DNA of 64,000 nucleotides from DASSUC01 sp035650075 (GTDB taxonomy: Bacteria > Actinomycetota > Actinomycetes > Mycobacteriales > Micromonosporaceae): positions 1 to 64,000 of the forward strand of contig DASRII010000496.1 of NCBI GenBank assembly GCA_035650075.1, written 5' to 3'. Shown piece after piece: positions 50,957 to 58,854 of the stretch. Made by a program: the position numbers and the translations under genes. Numbering within the stretch: the first letter of the stretch is position 1; every line of letters starts with the position of its first letter. The notes beneath the pieces are model-generated. The model ran no database searches and was not told the DNA's origin. It saw nothing but the letters and a program-made list of their open reading frames with translations.

Positions 50957-52282
50957 TCATAGCGGGAGGTCCGCGGTACGGCGGAGCCGCATCACGCCTC
51001 CTCGCGCGGATGCTTCGATCCCCAATGTTCCTTTGACGATCTCGCGTACCGCACCGAGCGCCGCCGGCATCACGGCGTCTTCGAGCGCGGAGCGGATCTT
51101 CTCGACGAGGAGTTCGCCGGCTTCGGCCAGCGTTCCGCCGATGACGATGGCGTCTGGGTTGTAGAGGCCGACGACAGCGCCGAGCGCGGTGCCGATCTGG
51201 CGTCCGGCATCGGCGATGAGCCGCCTGCAGACGCTGTCCTTAGCGTTTGCCAGCCTTACCAGCTCGGACAGGTCCTTCATCGTAGGGTGGGCCTTCTGGG
51301 CCAGCCTGAGCAACTCTCCTCCGCCCGCGATGAGCTCGACACAGCCGCGGTTGCCGCATCGGCACGGGTCGCCACTCGGATCGAGCGTGATGTGTCCGAT
51401 CTCGCCGGCTGTACCGCTGGCGCCCCGGAAGACCTCACCGTTGATGATGATTCCTCCGCCGATGCCGGTGGCGGCCTTGACGTAGAGCATGCACCGCACA
51501 TGGGCGCCGCCACGGCGAGACTGACCTATCACGCCGATGGTGTACTCGGCGAGGGCGCCGAGGTTGGCGTCGTTGTCCAGCAGTACCGGACAGTCCAGCC
51601 ACTGACGCAACGCCTCGATGGGGTGGTCGCGGTTCCACTTCTCGCCGAGAATCTGCGAGCCGATCTGCTCGTCGAACGTCACCGGTGCGGAGATTCCGAC
51701 ACAGGCGCAGACGAGTGAGCGACGATCGCCACCGAGCGCGGCGAGGGCGTCCTCGAGCAAGCGCGCCGCGACATCGAACGCGTGCTGCGGATCGGCGTTG
51801 GGGTCGCCGAGGCGTTGTTTGCCCACGCGGTGTTCGTCGCTGCCGATCTCCTGCGCGACGACACAGACGCGCTGTCGGCCGATCTCGATACCGGCTACGA
51901 GCCCGGCCCGGCGGCTGAGTCCCACGGCTTCGGCGGACCGACCGCGCGCGGAGGGCGTCTGGCGGGCCACGACCTCCTTGCGGAGCAGGCCATGCGCATC
52001 GAGTTCGGCCAGTGCGTTGAGCACCGTGACCCGGGAGAGGTGAGTCAGGTGGGCCAGCTCCGACCTCGTCTGCGGACCGTTGGCGCGGAGCACGTCCGCC
52101 ACGCGCCGCGTCGGACCTGCCAGTCCCTCCTGCGGCGACCACCAACGTCGCGGGGCCAACCCGCGGGTGCCCACGTGCGTCAGCCTTGCCCTGCTGATGA
52201 TTTCTGTCAACAGCACGACCTGGAACGGGGTAGCGGCGTCCGATAGGCCCGACTCAACGTCAACACGTTGCGCTACGGGCAT
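50957..52282 (-). CDS. ROK-family transcriptional regulator
   Basis: The 441-residue protein has a winged-helix DNA-binding part (SELAHLTHLSRVTVLNALAELDAHGLL at residues ~73-100, described by position). The ROK sugar-kinase-like domain follows, with DNDANLGALAEY, GIGGGIIINGE and the zinc site GHITLDPSG...CRCGNRGCVE. It likely senses a sugar or sugar phosphate and represses nearby carbohydrate genes. The first ~55 residues are unusual; a start at a GTG near MGTRGLAPRRWW is plausible. It converges on the GH27 gene, leaving only 17 bp between them. Confidence 0.88.
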   Translation of the reverse strand: MPVAQRVDVESGLSDAATPFQVVLLTEIISRARLTHVGTRGLAPRRWWSPQEGLAGPTRRVADVLRANGPQTRSELAHLTHLSRVTVLNALAELDAHGLLRKEVVARQTPSARGRSAEAVGLSRRAGLVAGIEIGRQRVCVVAQEIGSDEHRVGKQRLGDPNADPQHAFDVAARLLEDALAALGGDRRSLVCACVGISAPVTFDEQIGSQILGEKWNRDHPIEALRQWLDCPVLLDNDANLGALAEYTIGVIGQSRRGGAHVRCMLYVKAATGIGGGIIINGEVFRGASGTAGEIGHITLDPSGDPCRCGNRGCVELIAGGGELLRLAQKAHPTMKDLSELVRLANAKDSVCRRLIADAGRQIGTALGAVVGLYNPDAIVIGGTLAEAGELLVEKIRSALEDAVMPAALGAVREIVKGTLGIEASARGGVMRLRRTADLPL

Positions 52283-52367
52283 CGATTTGCGCCATTTGAT
52301 GATGTCGACAGTCGCCCACTAGACACAAATGAGGTCGTGGCTCATCCTAGGTTGATCCGGGCGCCTG

Positions 52368-52377
52368 AACGATCGTT
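52368..52377. promoter_or_regulatory. Short palindrome in divergent promoter region
   Basis: A perfect 10-bp palindrome, AACGATCGTT, lies between the ROK gene and the rightward gene at 52420, about 43 bases from that start. It could be an operator for either gene. A palindrome this short can occur by chance. Confidence 0.2.
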
Positions 52378-52419
52378 AGAGAGCGGCGGCATGCCGCGAC
52401 CGATACTGGCAGGTGCGCG

Positions 52420-53214
52420 ATGACGGCGAACGACAGCAACCAGCGGCGTGGTTGGTTGGCCAGTCTGGGGAGGGGCCAGGGTCCCGAATTCTGGATCGCG
52501 GTGCTCACCTCGGTCGCGGTCGGTGTGCTGCGGATCCTGGGCTTGGTCAGCCTCGAGGTCGTCCTCGGCGCCGTGCTCGGTGGACTGTCACTGCTGGCGT
52601 TTGGCGCCGTCGGTCACCGCCGTGAGCTGAGTGAACTTCGGTCGATACTGGTCGAACTGTCGAGCAAGCTGAGCCTGCACCACAACGGTGGCGTACCGGC
52701 GGATCTGTTCTTCCTCCGCAGCATGGCGGACTTCGCCGATCAGCTCTCGCGAGCGACCGACATACGACTCCTCGGCGTGACACTGAGCAGGATGCTCGAA
52801 CGCAACGGCGCAGAGATCGCCCGCCGGCTCAAGGTGGGTGCGCGCGTGCGAGTGATCATCCTCGACCCGAAGGGTCTCGGCATCAGCCAGGCCGGACTTC
52901 GGCTCCCGGTCGGGACGGAACATTACTTCGAGCAACGCCTCGAGGTAACCATCGCGCAGACCCAGGCACTCAAAAAGCAATACGCACAAGGCGAGCTCGA
53001 GGTACGGCTGGTGCCGGGCCTGCCGCCGATAGCACTGTCCATTTTGGACCCCGACACGCCACACGGTCGCATCTACGTAGAGATCTATGCCACCGAATGG
53101 CTCCGGGACCACCCGGTGTTCTGCCTACACGCCCGACGAGACGGCCACTTCTATGCCGACTACCTCGAACAGTTCGAGAGTCTGTGGGAGACCGCCCGTC
53201 CACTGTGGCCCTGA
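52420..53214 (+). CDS. Membrane protein with DUF5919-like domain
   Basis: The 264-residue protein has two adjacent membrane helices (residues ~24-62: FWIAVLTSVAVGVLRILGL and VVLGAVLGGLSLLAFGA). A cytosolic domain follows with LLGVTLSRMLERNGAEIARRL and ARVRVIILDPKG, which resembles the DUF5919/phospholipase-D-like fold. No HKD catalytic motif is seen, so a sensory or structural role is more likely than catalysis. Its 3' end overlaps the end of the convergent membrane gene by 55 bp. Confidence 0.65.
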   Translation: MTANDSNQRRGWLASLGRGQGPEFWIAVLTSVAVGVLRILGLVSLEVVLGAVLGGLSLLAFGAVGHRRELSELRSILVELSSKLSLHHNGGVPADLFFLRSMADFADQLSRATDIRLLGVTLSRMLERNGAEIARRLKVGARVRVIILDPKGLGISQAGLRLPVGTEHYFEQRLEVTIAQTQALKKQYAQGELEVRLVPGLPPIALSILDPDTPHGRIYVEIYATEWLRDHPVFCLHARRDGHFYADYLEQFESLWETARPLWP

Positions 53215-53720
53215 TCGCCGTGCTGGCGGCGGCCGTACGAGGTCATGCCGCGCGGCTTGTAGACAGCCAGGACGGTCGCGACAACGAGCAACATCACGGC
53301 GAGGGCCGAATGCAGTGTTACCGACGGGCTTCGCAACATCGCCTCACCGTCGGCGGTGAGTGTTGTGCTGGCGGCGATGTTGGCCAGTGCAGTTAGCGTC
53401 TGCATGTATAGCAGCAGCACCCCGACGGCGCCGATGTTGATGACCAGCTTGAAGATCACCCAGTAGTGACGCACCAGTCCCCATGCGGTACCCAGTGATT
53501 GGATCAACCCCGTCACCAGTGACGCCACGGCAAGCGGTACGAGCGCCGCCCAGCCCGCCGGTTCCAGCACCAGGTAGACCGCGCGCACTGTGCCGGTGTC
53601 GCGGCTGCCGACGGCGGTGATGCCGAGTGCGAGAAAGACCAAGACCGCGCCCAGCCAGCCCACCGAAGTCATGATGTGGCCCGTCAGCACGAGCCGGCTC
53701 CACGCCGGCCTCATCCCCAT
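53160..53720 (-). CDS. DUF2269-like membrane protein
   Basis: The 186-residue protein has four membrane helices, with HIMTSVGWLGAVLVFLALG first and WAALVPLAVASLVTGLIQ second. A third lies at VIFKLVINIGAVGVLLLYM and a last at LAVMLLVVATVLAVYKP. The His and Lys positions (TGHI, FKLV) match small putative heme- or ion-handling membrane families. The start overlaps the small upstream membrane ORF by 10 bp, making a two-gene operon that diverges from the TetR gene and is probably its target. Confidence 0.7.
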   Translation of the reverse strand: MGMRPAWSRLVLTGHIMTSVGWLGAVLVFLALGITAVGSRDTGTVRAVYLVLEPAGWAALVPLAVASLVTGLIQSLGTAWGLVRHYWVIFKLVINIGAVGVLLLYMQTLTALANIAASTTLTADGEAMLRSPSVTLHSALAVMLLVVATVLAVYKPRGMTSYGRRQHGDQGHSGRAVSHRLSNCSR

Positions 53721-53827
53721 GTCATGTGTCGCCCAGGACCGTGACCGTTGCCGACCAGCAGCAGTACGACGAACAGCGCCACGATGATCACTGTGACGGC
53801 AACGCCGACCTTCACCCAGCGAGGCAT
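53711..53827 (-). CDS. Small membrane protein, 38 residues
   Basis: The peptide begins MPRWVKVGVAVTVIIVALFVV, one membrane helix, and ends GNGHGPGRHMTWG with several His. Overlap with the next gene and position directly behind the operator region show it is the first gene of the operon controlled by the divergent TetR. The His-rich tail might bind a metal. Function unknown. Confidence 0.6.
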   Translation of the reverse strand: MPRWVKVGVAVTVIIVALFVVLLLVGNGHGPGRHMTWG

Positions 53828-53843
53828 GTCTGCCAGTTTACGA

Positions 53844-53881
53844 GACAGAGTGTCACTGTCAAGACAGACTGTATGGCAGTC
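53844..53881. promoter_or_regulatory. Overlapping dyads, probable TetR operator
   Basis: Three inverted repeats overlap in this divergent promoter: GACA-GAG-TGTC (53844-53854), CTGTC-AA-GACAG (53856-53867) and GACTG-TATGG-CAGTC (53867-53881). They lie between the TetR gene and the small membrane operon, where an autorepressor normally binds. TATGCT at 53891-53896 could be the -10 of the TetR gene, giving a leaderless message from the GTG at 53904. Confidence 0.5.
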
Positions 53882-53903
53882 GACGACGAGTATGCTACAA
53901 CTC

Positions 53904-54485
53904 GTGCCAAAGCTGTGGAACGACACGATCGACGCGCACCGCCAGCAGGTTCGCGAGGCGATCATGTCCACCACCGCCGTCCTCGTGGACGAGCACGGGT
54001 TGCTCGGGGTGACGATGTCGCAGATCGCCGAACAGACCGGCATCGGACGAGCCACCCTGTACAAGTACTTCCCAGACGTCGAAGCCATCCTGCACGCGTG
54101 GCACGAGCGGCAAATTCACGCCCACCTCGGTCAGCTCGCTACAGTCGCCGAGCGGCATTCCGACCCCAATCTCCGCCTGGAAGCTGTCCTGCGGACGTAC
54201 GCCGACATCGCTCATCAGTCGCAAGGACACCGCGACACCGAACTGACCGCACTCCTGCACCGGAGCGACCAGATCGCCGCCGCCGAACACCACCTGCACG
54301 GCATGCTCACCGGCCTGATCAGCGACGGTATCGCCGCCGGAGCCGTCCGCGACGACATGGCCCCGGCCGAACTGGCTAGCTTCTGCCTGCACGCGCTCAC
54401 CGCGGCTCGTGGCGCGACATCGAAAGCGGAAGTACATCGCCTCGTCGCCGTTACGCTCGCTGGACTGCAGCCGCCCAACGACTGA
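53904..54485 (+). CDS. TetR-family transcriptional regulator
   Basis: The 193-residue protein has an N-terminal helix-turn-helix (MSQIAEQTGIGRATLYKYFPD at residues ~41-61, described by position) and a helical ligand domain. The N-terminus PKLWNDTIDAHRQQVREAI matches related TetR proteins, so the GTG at 53904 is preferred over the ATG at 53892. It probably represses the divergent two-gene membrane operon and itself through the dyads between them. Ligand unknown. Confidence 0.85.
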   Translation: MPKLWNDTIDAHRQQVREAIMSTTAVLVDEHGLLGVTMSQIAEQTGIGRATLYKYFPDVEAILHAWHERQIHAHLGQLATVAERHSDPNLRLEAVLRTYADIAHQSQGHRDTELTALLHRSDQIAAAEHHLHGMLTGLISDGIAAGAVRDDMAPAELASFCLHALTAARGATSKAEVHRLVAVTLAGLQPPND

Positions 54486-54495
54486 CCGTCCCGGG

Positions 54496-55659
54496 TCAGC
54501 CGAGCGTGACCTCCGCGGTGTGGCAGCCTCGCAGGACCGCGAGGAGTTGCGCTTCGTCCTCGATCAGGGATGCCGCCTTGGCCATCGGGCGCTGGAAGAA
54601 CGTGACCTGTACCCGCAGCGTTTTGCTCTTCTTCTGAGCTCGCCAGGTGGCGACGACCTCGCCGTCGACGACGAGTGTGCCGGGCGCCGCAACCGGCGGC
54701 CAGACCGCCTTGCGCTGTGCCGGGTCGGGCACCAGGGTGGCCCGGTCGCGGCCGAGCACGTATGGGTCGTTCGGGGGGAGCAGGCGCGCGCCGGCCGGCG
54801 GCTGAGCCTTCTTCAACTCGTCGATGTCGGTACGCAGGATCGAACCCGTCGCACCGTCGAAGCTCACCTCTTGCAGGTCGGCGGCCAGCTCGGTGAACCG
54901 TCTCCGGGCGGCGGCGACTCCGGTTCTGGTCCAGTCGGCGAAGTCGTTCGGCGTCGCGGGCCCGTAGCAGCGGAGAAACCGCCGGAGCAGGTCCCGGCCG
55001 GCGTCCAGCGCGGCGGCCGATCCGACCGTGGGAGCCTCGGCTCCCAACCACTCGTCGATCCGGATGTACCAGACCTCCCGAGCGGAGCGCGGTGCGATGC
55101 AATAGACGCCGACGGCACCGGGCAGCAGGAACAGGCTCTCGTCGACGTGCCGGGAGCCGCAACGCTCGCACCACAACGACATCGCCTCGGGCAGCCGGGC
55201 CGTGATGGCCGCGCTCAGCTCGCCCCTGGCCCGCGCACCGCCGGCCAGTTCGGCGTGCGCGGCGTCGACCACCCGGGTCAGCGCTTCGCTCGGCCCGATA
55301 CCCGAATCGGCCATTCGTTTGCAGGTGACCTCGCCGATCGTCGCGCGCAGCGACGCGTCGTCGGCGTCGATGCCGCCGACTGTGAAGACGGCAAGGTCCT
55401 CCCGTGGCACCAGCGCGGCTGCCATGCGCGGGCCGTGTACCTCGACGAGAGTCTTGTCCGACAACGCCGCGGACACCCGGTCCTCCGAGATGCCGTTGAC
55501 CCTGGCCAGCAGCGCCGCTTGGGCCGAGCCAGGCGGGCTGTTGCGTACGCTGCAGGCCGCAACCGCTTCGGTCATCCGCGCCTCACCCAGCCTCCGCGCC
55601 AAGTGTTGTCGGCGTAGTCGAAATGCCAGCACCTGCCGGCGAGTTGTCGTCAGCACCAC
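54496..55659 (-). CDS. Winged-helix DNA-binding/AlkZ-like (HTH_42) protein
   Basis: The 387-residue protein of the YcaQ/AlkZ family is built from tandem winged helices. Features include the N-terminal VLAFRLRRQHLARRL, LWCERCGSRHVDESL and the C-terminal ARLLPPNDPYVLGRDR, then VDGEVVATWRA. AlkZ-type members are DNA glycosylases that remove bulky or cross-linked adducts; others have no shown activity. The Gln-x-Gln/Asp catalytic motif of active glycosylases is not clear here (RQHL). A GTG at 55659 after GAAGGGA is chosen. It is too far from the cluster to call it self-resistance. Confidence 0.75.
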   Translation of the reverse strand: MVLTTTRRQVLAFRLRRQHLARRLGEARMTEAVAACSVRNSPPGSAQAALLARVNGISEDRVSAALSDKTLVEVHGPRMAAALVPREDLAVFTVGGIDADDASLRATIGEVTCKRMADSGIGPSEALTRVVDAAHAELAGGARARGELSAAITARLPEAMSLWCERCGSRHVDESLFLLPGAVGVYCIAPRSAREVWYIRIDEWLGAEAPTVGSAAALDAGRDLLRRFLRCYGPATPNDFADWTRTGVAAARRRFTELAADLQEVSFDGATGSILRTDIDELKKAQPPAGARLLPPNDPYVLGRDRATLVPDPAQRKAVWPPVAAPGTLVVDGEVVATWRAQKKSKTLRVQVTFFQRPMAKAASLIEDEAQLLAVLRGCHTAEVTLG

Positions 55660-55805
55660 GCCAGTCCCTTCAGTCCGCCCGAGAGCCGCCCGCCCGCTCG
55701 CCACAAAGCGGATCGTTCCTCAGCAGTGCCGGGAGTGATTGTTGACGAGCGGGGGCCGCCGCGGGGAGGCTACTCCGAAACTCTTTCGGTTTTGGTGGTG
55801 CGGCC

Positions 55806-57062
55806 GTGGCTGTTGTCGCGCGGACAGGTGCACGTGGTGAACCGGTCGCGAAGGTCCCGCCCAGGTGGATTGCGTGCTTCGCGCTCGCGGTGGCCGCGAC
55901 GTTCGTCGGCTGGTTCGGGCCGTTGCAGATCCTGCTGGCGCGGCAGGCTGAGGCGATCTCGCCGGGCAGTAAGGAGAATCTGCTCGCCCTGGTCGCTGGG
56001 CTCGGCGCGGCGTTCTCGATGTTCGCCAACCCGTTGTGGGGGGCGCTGTCCGATCGGACAGTCTCTCGCTTCGGCAAGCGGATCCCGTGGGTCGCCGCCG
56101 GCAGCGTGCTCGGTGCCGCCAGCCTGGTGCTGCTCGGTTCGGCGTCGTCGCTGTGGCTGCTCATCGCCGGCTGGTGTTTGGTGCAGACGGTGCTCAACGC
56201 GCCTTATGCCGCATTGTCGGCGGCCATCCCCGATCAGGTGCCGGTGACGCAACGCGGGGCGGCGGGTGGCTACTTCGGCGTCGCGCAGATCATGGGCGTG
56301 ATGATCGGCACCGGTCTCGCGGTCGCCGGCATCGGCCTGTTCGGCGGGACTTTCGGCGGGTACCTGGTGTGCGCGTTGTTCGTGCTTGTCGCCTGGATTC
56401 CCTACGCGGCGGTGCGCCGCGACACCGTGCTCGCCCGCACCGACCGCACCCCGCTCGATTGGGGCGCGTTCCTGCGCGGTTTCTGGTTGAGCCCCCGACG
56501 GTACCCGGACTTCGCCTGGGCATGGCTGACCCGCTTCCTGATCAACCTCGGCAACGCCATCGCGCTGCTGTACCTGCTGTTCTTCCTGCAAGACGAGGTG
56601 GGTATCCAGAATCCGGAACAAGGTGTGCTGATCCTGACCGTGGTCAACGCACTGACCCTGCTCGTCGCGGTCATGGTGGCCGGGGTCTGGTCCGACCGGG
56701 TAGGAAAGCGCAGGGTCTTCGTCTTGTGGTCCGGAGTCATCATGGGTGCCGCCGCGATGACGCTGGCGTTATGGCCGGTGTGGCCGGTGGCGCTGGTCGC
56801 GGCCGCCGTCCTCGGCATCGGTTTCGGGGCTTACACGTCCGTCGACTTCGCGTTGCTGACCCAGGTGCTACCCGCCGCGGTCGATCGCGGTAAGGATCTG
56901 GGAGTCTTGAACATCGCGAGCGCCCTGCCCCAGGTGCTCGCCCCGGTGGTGGCGGCGCCGATCGTCGTATCCCTGGGCGGATACTCGACGTTGTATGGCG
57001 CGTCCGCTGTCGTCGGGCTTGTTGGAGCCGTGCTCGTGTATCGGATCAGGTCTGTGAAGTAG
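55806..57062 (+). CDS. MFS transporter
   Basis: The 418-residue protein has twelve hydrophobic segments in two bundles. The family loop is GALSDRTVSRFGKR after helix 2, with the matching GVWSDRVGKRR loop in the second half. The fold is like GPH/sugar-cation symporters or small-molecule exporters. No substrate-specific residues can be assigned. It is followed by a gene remnant, and has no clear partner. Confidence 0.85.
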   Translation: MAVVARTGARGEPVAKVPPRWIACFALAVAATFVGWFGPLQILLARQAEAISPGSKENLLALVAGLGAAFSMFANPLWGALSDRTVSRFGKRIPWVAAGSVLGAASLVLLGSASSLWLLIAGWCLVQTVLNAPYAALSAAIPDQVPVTQRGAAGGYFGVAQIMGVMIGTGLAVAGIGLFGGTFGGYLVCALFVLVAWIPYAAVRRDTVLARTDRTPLDWGAFLRGFWLSPRRYPDFAWAWLTRFLINLGNAIALLYLLFFLQDEVGIQNPEQGVLILTVVNALTLLVAVMVAGVWSDRVGKRRVFVLWSGVIMGAAAMTLALWPVWPVALVAAAVLGIGFGAYTSVDFALLTQVLPAAVDRGKDLGVLNIASALPQVLAPVVAAPIVVSLGGYSTLYGASAVVGLVGAVLVYRIRSVK

Positions 57063-57069
57063 AGGTCCC

Positions 57070-57333
57070 ATGTCCAGAGCTGCGCCATGGCTGATTACCC
57101 TGATTTGCGGTGCCTCCGGTGTGGGCAAGTCCCGCGCGGCGGCCGCGCTCGCCGGCCGGTACGGCGTTCCGGTGGCCGAGGCAGACGACACTCGCACTCG
57201 ACCATTCCGAGACGGTCCGCGCCGTGGTCGTCATCGAGTCCGAGGAGGACCAACTCGTGGCCAACTCGACCGGATCGACTCTGCGCTGCGCGGGGCGTAT
57301 CTGGCGGCCGGCGCGCCCCCCTCTACGTGGTGA
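57070..57333 (+). pseudogene. Remnant of a P-loop NTPase gene
   Basis: The first ~40 codons read a clean Walker A (LICGASGVGKSRAAAALAGRYGVPVAEADD, residues 9-38). After about 57190 the family homology continues in another frame (SETVRAVVVIESEEDQLVANSTG), as in the C-terminal part of actinobacterial small ATP-binding proteins. The ~120 residues that should lie between and the C-terminal end are gone. It is thus deleted and frameshifted. Confidence 0.55.
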
Positions 57334-57366
57334 CCCGACATTCGCAGTTTCTCAACGGAGGTCACG

Positions 57367-57666
57367 ATGACCGAGTCAACCGTCCACCCGTTGCCTGGCA
57401 CCATAGTCGTCCCGATCACGGCCAAGCAGCCAACGTCTGATCTGCTTCGTGAGCTCAATGTCCTGCTGGAGTCCAAGGGACCTTTGCCACTGGATTGCAC
57501 GACACTCACGGAACTGCGGCTCGATAGCGTCGGCTGGCCCGCCACCGTTGCGGCAGCAGCCGGCACAACCGCGGCGGTGGGAGCTGCGGCATACGCAGCT
57601 CACCTCGACGGGAACAAGCAGCCGCACTACTACGTGGCGATCCACATTACCGCCGTCTGGGAGTAG
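57367..57666 (+). CDS. Hypothetical protein, 99 residues
   Basis: The small protein begins MTESTVHPLPGTIVVPI, has an Ala-rich hydrophobic stretch (PATVAAAAGTTAAVGAAAYAA) long enough for one membrane helix, and ends HYYVAIHITAVWE. An AACGGAGG precedes the ATG. No domain is recognised. Confidence 0.5.
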   Translation: MTESTVHPLPGTIVVPITAKQPTSDLLRELNVLLESKGPLPLDCTTLTELRLDSVGWPATVAAAAGTTAAVGAAAYAAHLDGNKQPHYYVAIHITAVWE

Positions 57667-57751
57667 GCGCTTGACCCGGGATCGTTGGCCACGACGGTCC
57701 CGGGTCACTCCGACGAGCGGACGACAGACAGTCCCAGCCCACGGTCGTAGC

Positions 57752-58366
57752 ATGTCGTTCGTGGCCGGTGACGCTGCGATGTCAGCCGAGACGGTGTCGA
57801 CCGATCGTGCGGCCCGGTTGGCGCGGTGCCTGGAGCGGGCGCGGGAGGGGGAGCTCTCGACGCTGGACGAGGCGGTACGGGAGCTCAACCCTCTGCTGTG
57901 GCAGGTGGCCCGCGCCCAGGGGCTGCCGACCGAGGAGGCGTCTGACGTTGTGCAAACCGCTTGGCTCGAGCTATTGCGCCACCTACGTACCATCCGCTCT
58001 CCGCAGGCGTTGACTGCTTGGCTGGTGACCACCACACGCCGGGAGGCGTGGCGAGTGCGGGCCCGCTCTCGGGCCCAGGCCCACGAGGTGGTGGACAGCC
58101 TGGAGTCGCGGGCCGACGACGGGCCGGGGTTGGACGAGCTACTGCTGACCGAGGAGCGCAACCGGGTACTCCTGCGGCATTTTCATCGCTTGTCGGAGCA
58201 ATGCCGTGAGCTTCTGGGCATCGTCGCCGAGGTCGACCGGCCGGACTACTCCGTGGTGGCCGAGGCGTTGGGTATGCCACGAGGCAGCATCGGTCCCACG
58301 CGCGGCCGGTGTCTGGCGAAGCTGCGGGAGATGCTGCTGGCCGATCCTCAATGGAGTCCACCATGA
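57752..58366 (+). CDS. ECF-type RNA polymerase sigma factor
   Basis: The 204-residue protein has sigma region 2 (LNPLLWQVARAQGLPTEEASDVVQ, residues ~44-67) followed by WLELLRHLRTIRSPQALTAWL. Region 4 has the helix-turn-helix DYSVVAEALGMPRGSIGPTRGR. The start is uncertain: ATG 57752 or ATG 57779. Its stop overlaps the next ATG (ATGA), and that gene in turn overlaps the CHAT gene, so all three are one operon. Such sigma/CHAT operons recur in actinobacteria. Confidence 0.88.
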   Translation: MSFVAGDAAMSAETVSTDRAARLARCLERAREGELSTLDEAVRELNPLLWQVARAQGLPTEEASDVVQTAWLELLRHLRTIRSPQALTAWLVTTTRREAWRVRARSRAQAHEVVDSLESRADDGPGLDELLLTEERNRVLLRHFHRLSEQCRELLGIVAEVDRPDYSVVAEALGMPRGSIGPTRGRCLAKLREMLLADPQWSPP

Positions 58367-58854
58367 CCGATGCGTTCGACCAGCCACTGGACGACGTCGA
58401 TGTCGCGATCCTCGAGCAGCTGCGGGTGGCGCGGCGGGCCGTGGACCCGCCGCCCGCCGAGCTCGACGACAGGGTGCGTTTCGCGATAGCACTGACCGAT
58501 GTCGAGATCGAGGTGGCCAGATTGCAGGAGGACGTCCTCGTCGGGTCGGGGGCCCGTGCGACCGAGCGGACCCGCACGGTCACGTTCGACTGTGACCGGA
58601 TGACCATCATGATCTCCGTGGTGGACCTCCCGGAGGGCCTGCTCCGGTTGGACGGATGGTTCGCTCCACCTGACCGGCGGCGGGTCGAGCTTCGGCTCGC
58701 GTCAGCGGGCTCGGCTCCCGTGTCGTGGGATGTGATGGCCGACGAGGACGGCCGGTTCGTATTCCAGGGCATCGGTCGCGGGTTGGCTCAGCTGCTAGTC
58801 CATCACGCGCAGGACGGTGGCGCCACGGTCGTCACGCCCTCGATTGTCCTGTGA
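58363..58854 (+). CDS. Accessory protein of the sigma/CHAT operon
   Basis: The 163-residue soluble protein has a helical N-terminal third (DVAILEQLRVARRAVDPPPAELDDRV, residues 11-36) that resembles the sigma-binding part of anti-sigma factors. A beta-rich domain follows (MTIMISVVDLPEGLLRLDGWF, VELRLASAG), like a carboxypeptidase-regulatory sandwich. There is no membrane helix or zinc motif. Starts overlap on both sides (ATGA, GTGA). It may hold the sigma factor or link it to the CHAT protein; this is inference. Confidence 0.7.
   Translation: MTDAFDQPLDDVDVAILEQLRVARRAVDPPPAELDDRVRFAIALTDVEIEVARLQEDVLVGSGARATERTRTVTFDCDRMTIMISVVDLPEGLLRLDGWFAPPDRRRVELRLASAGSAPVSWDVMADEDGRFVFQGIGRGLAQLLVHHAQDGGATVVTPSIVL

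Noticed and set aside
54496..55659. AlkZ-like protein as self-resistance gene of the cluster
   Set aside because: It is 16 kb away, separated by unrelated genes, and the glycosylase motif is unclear.
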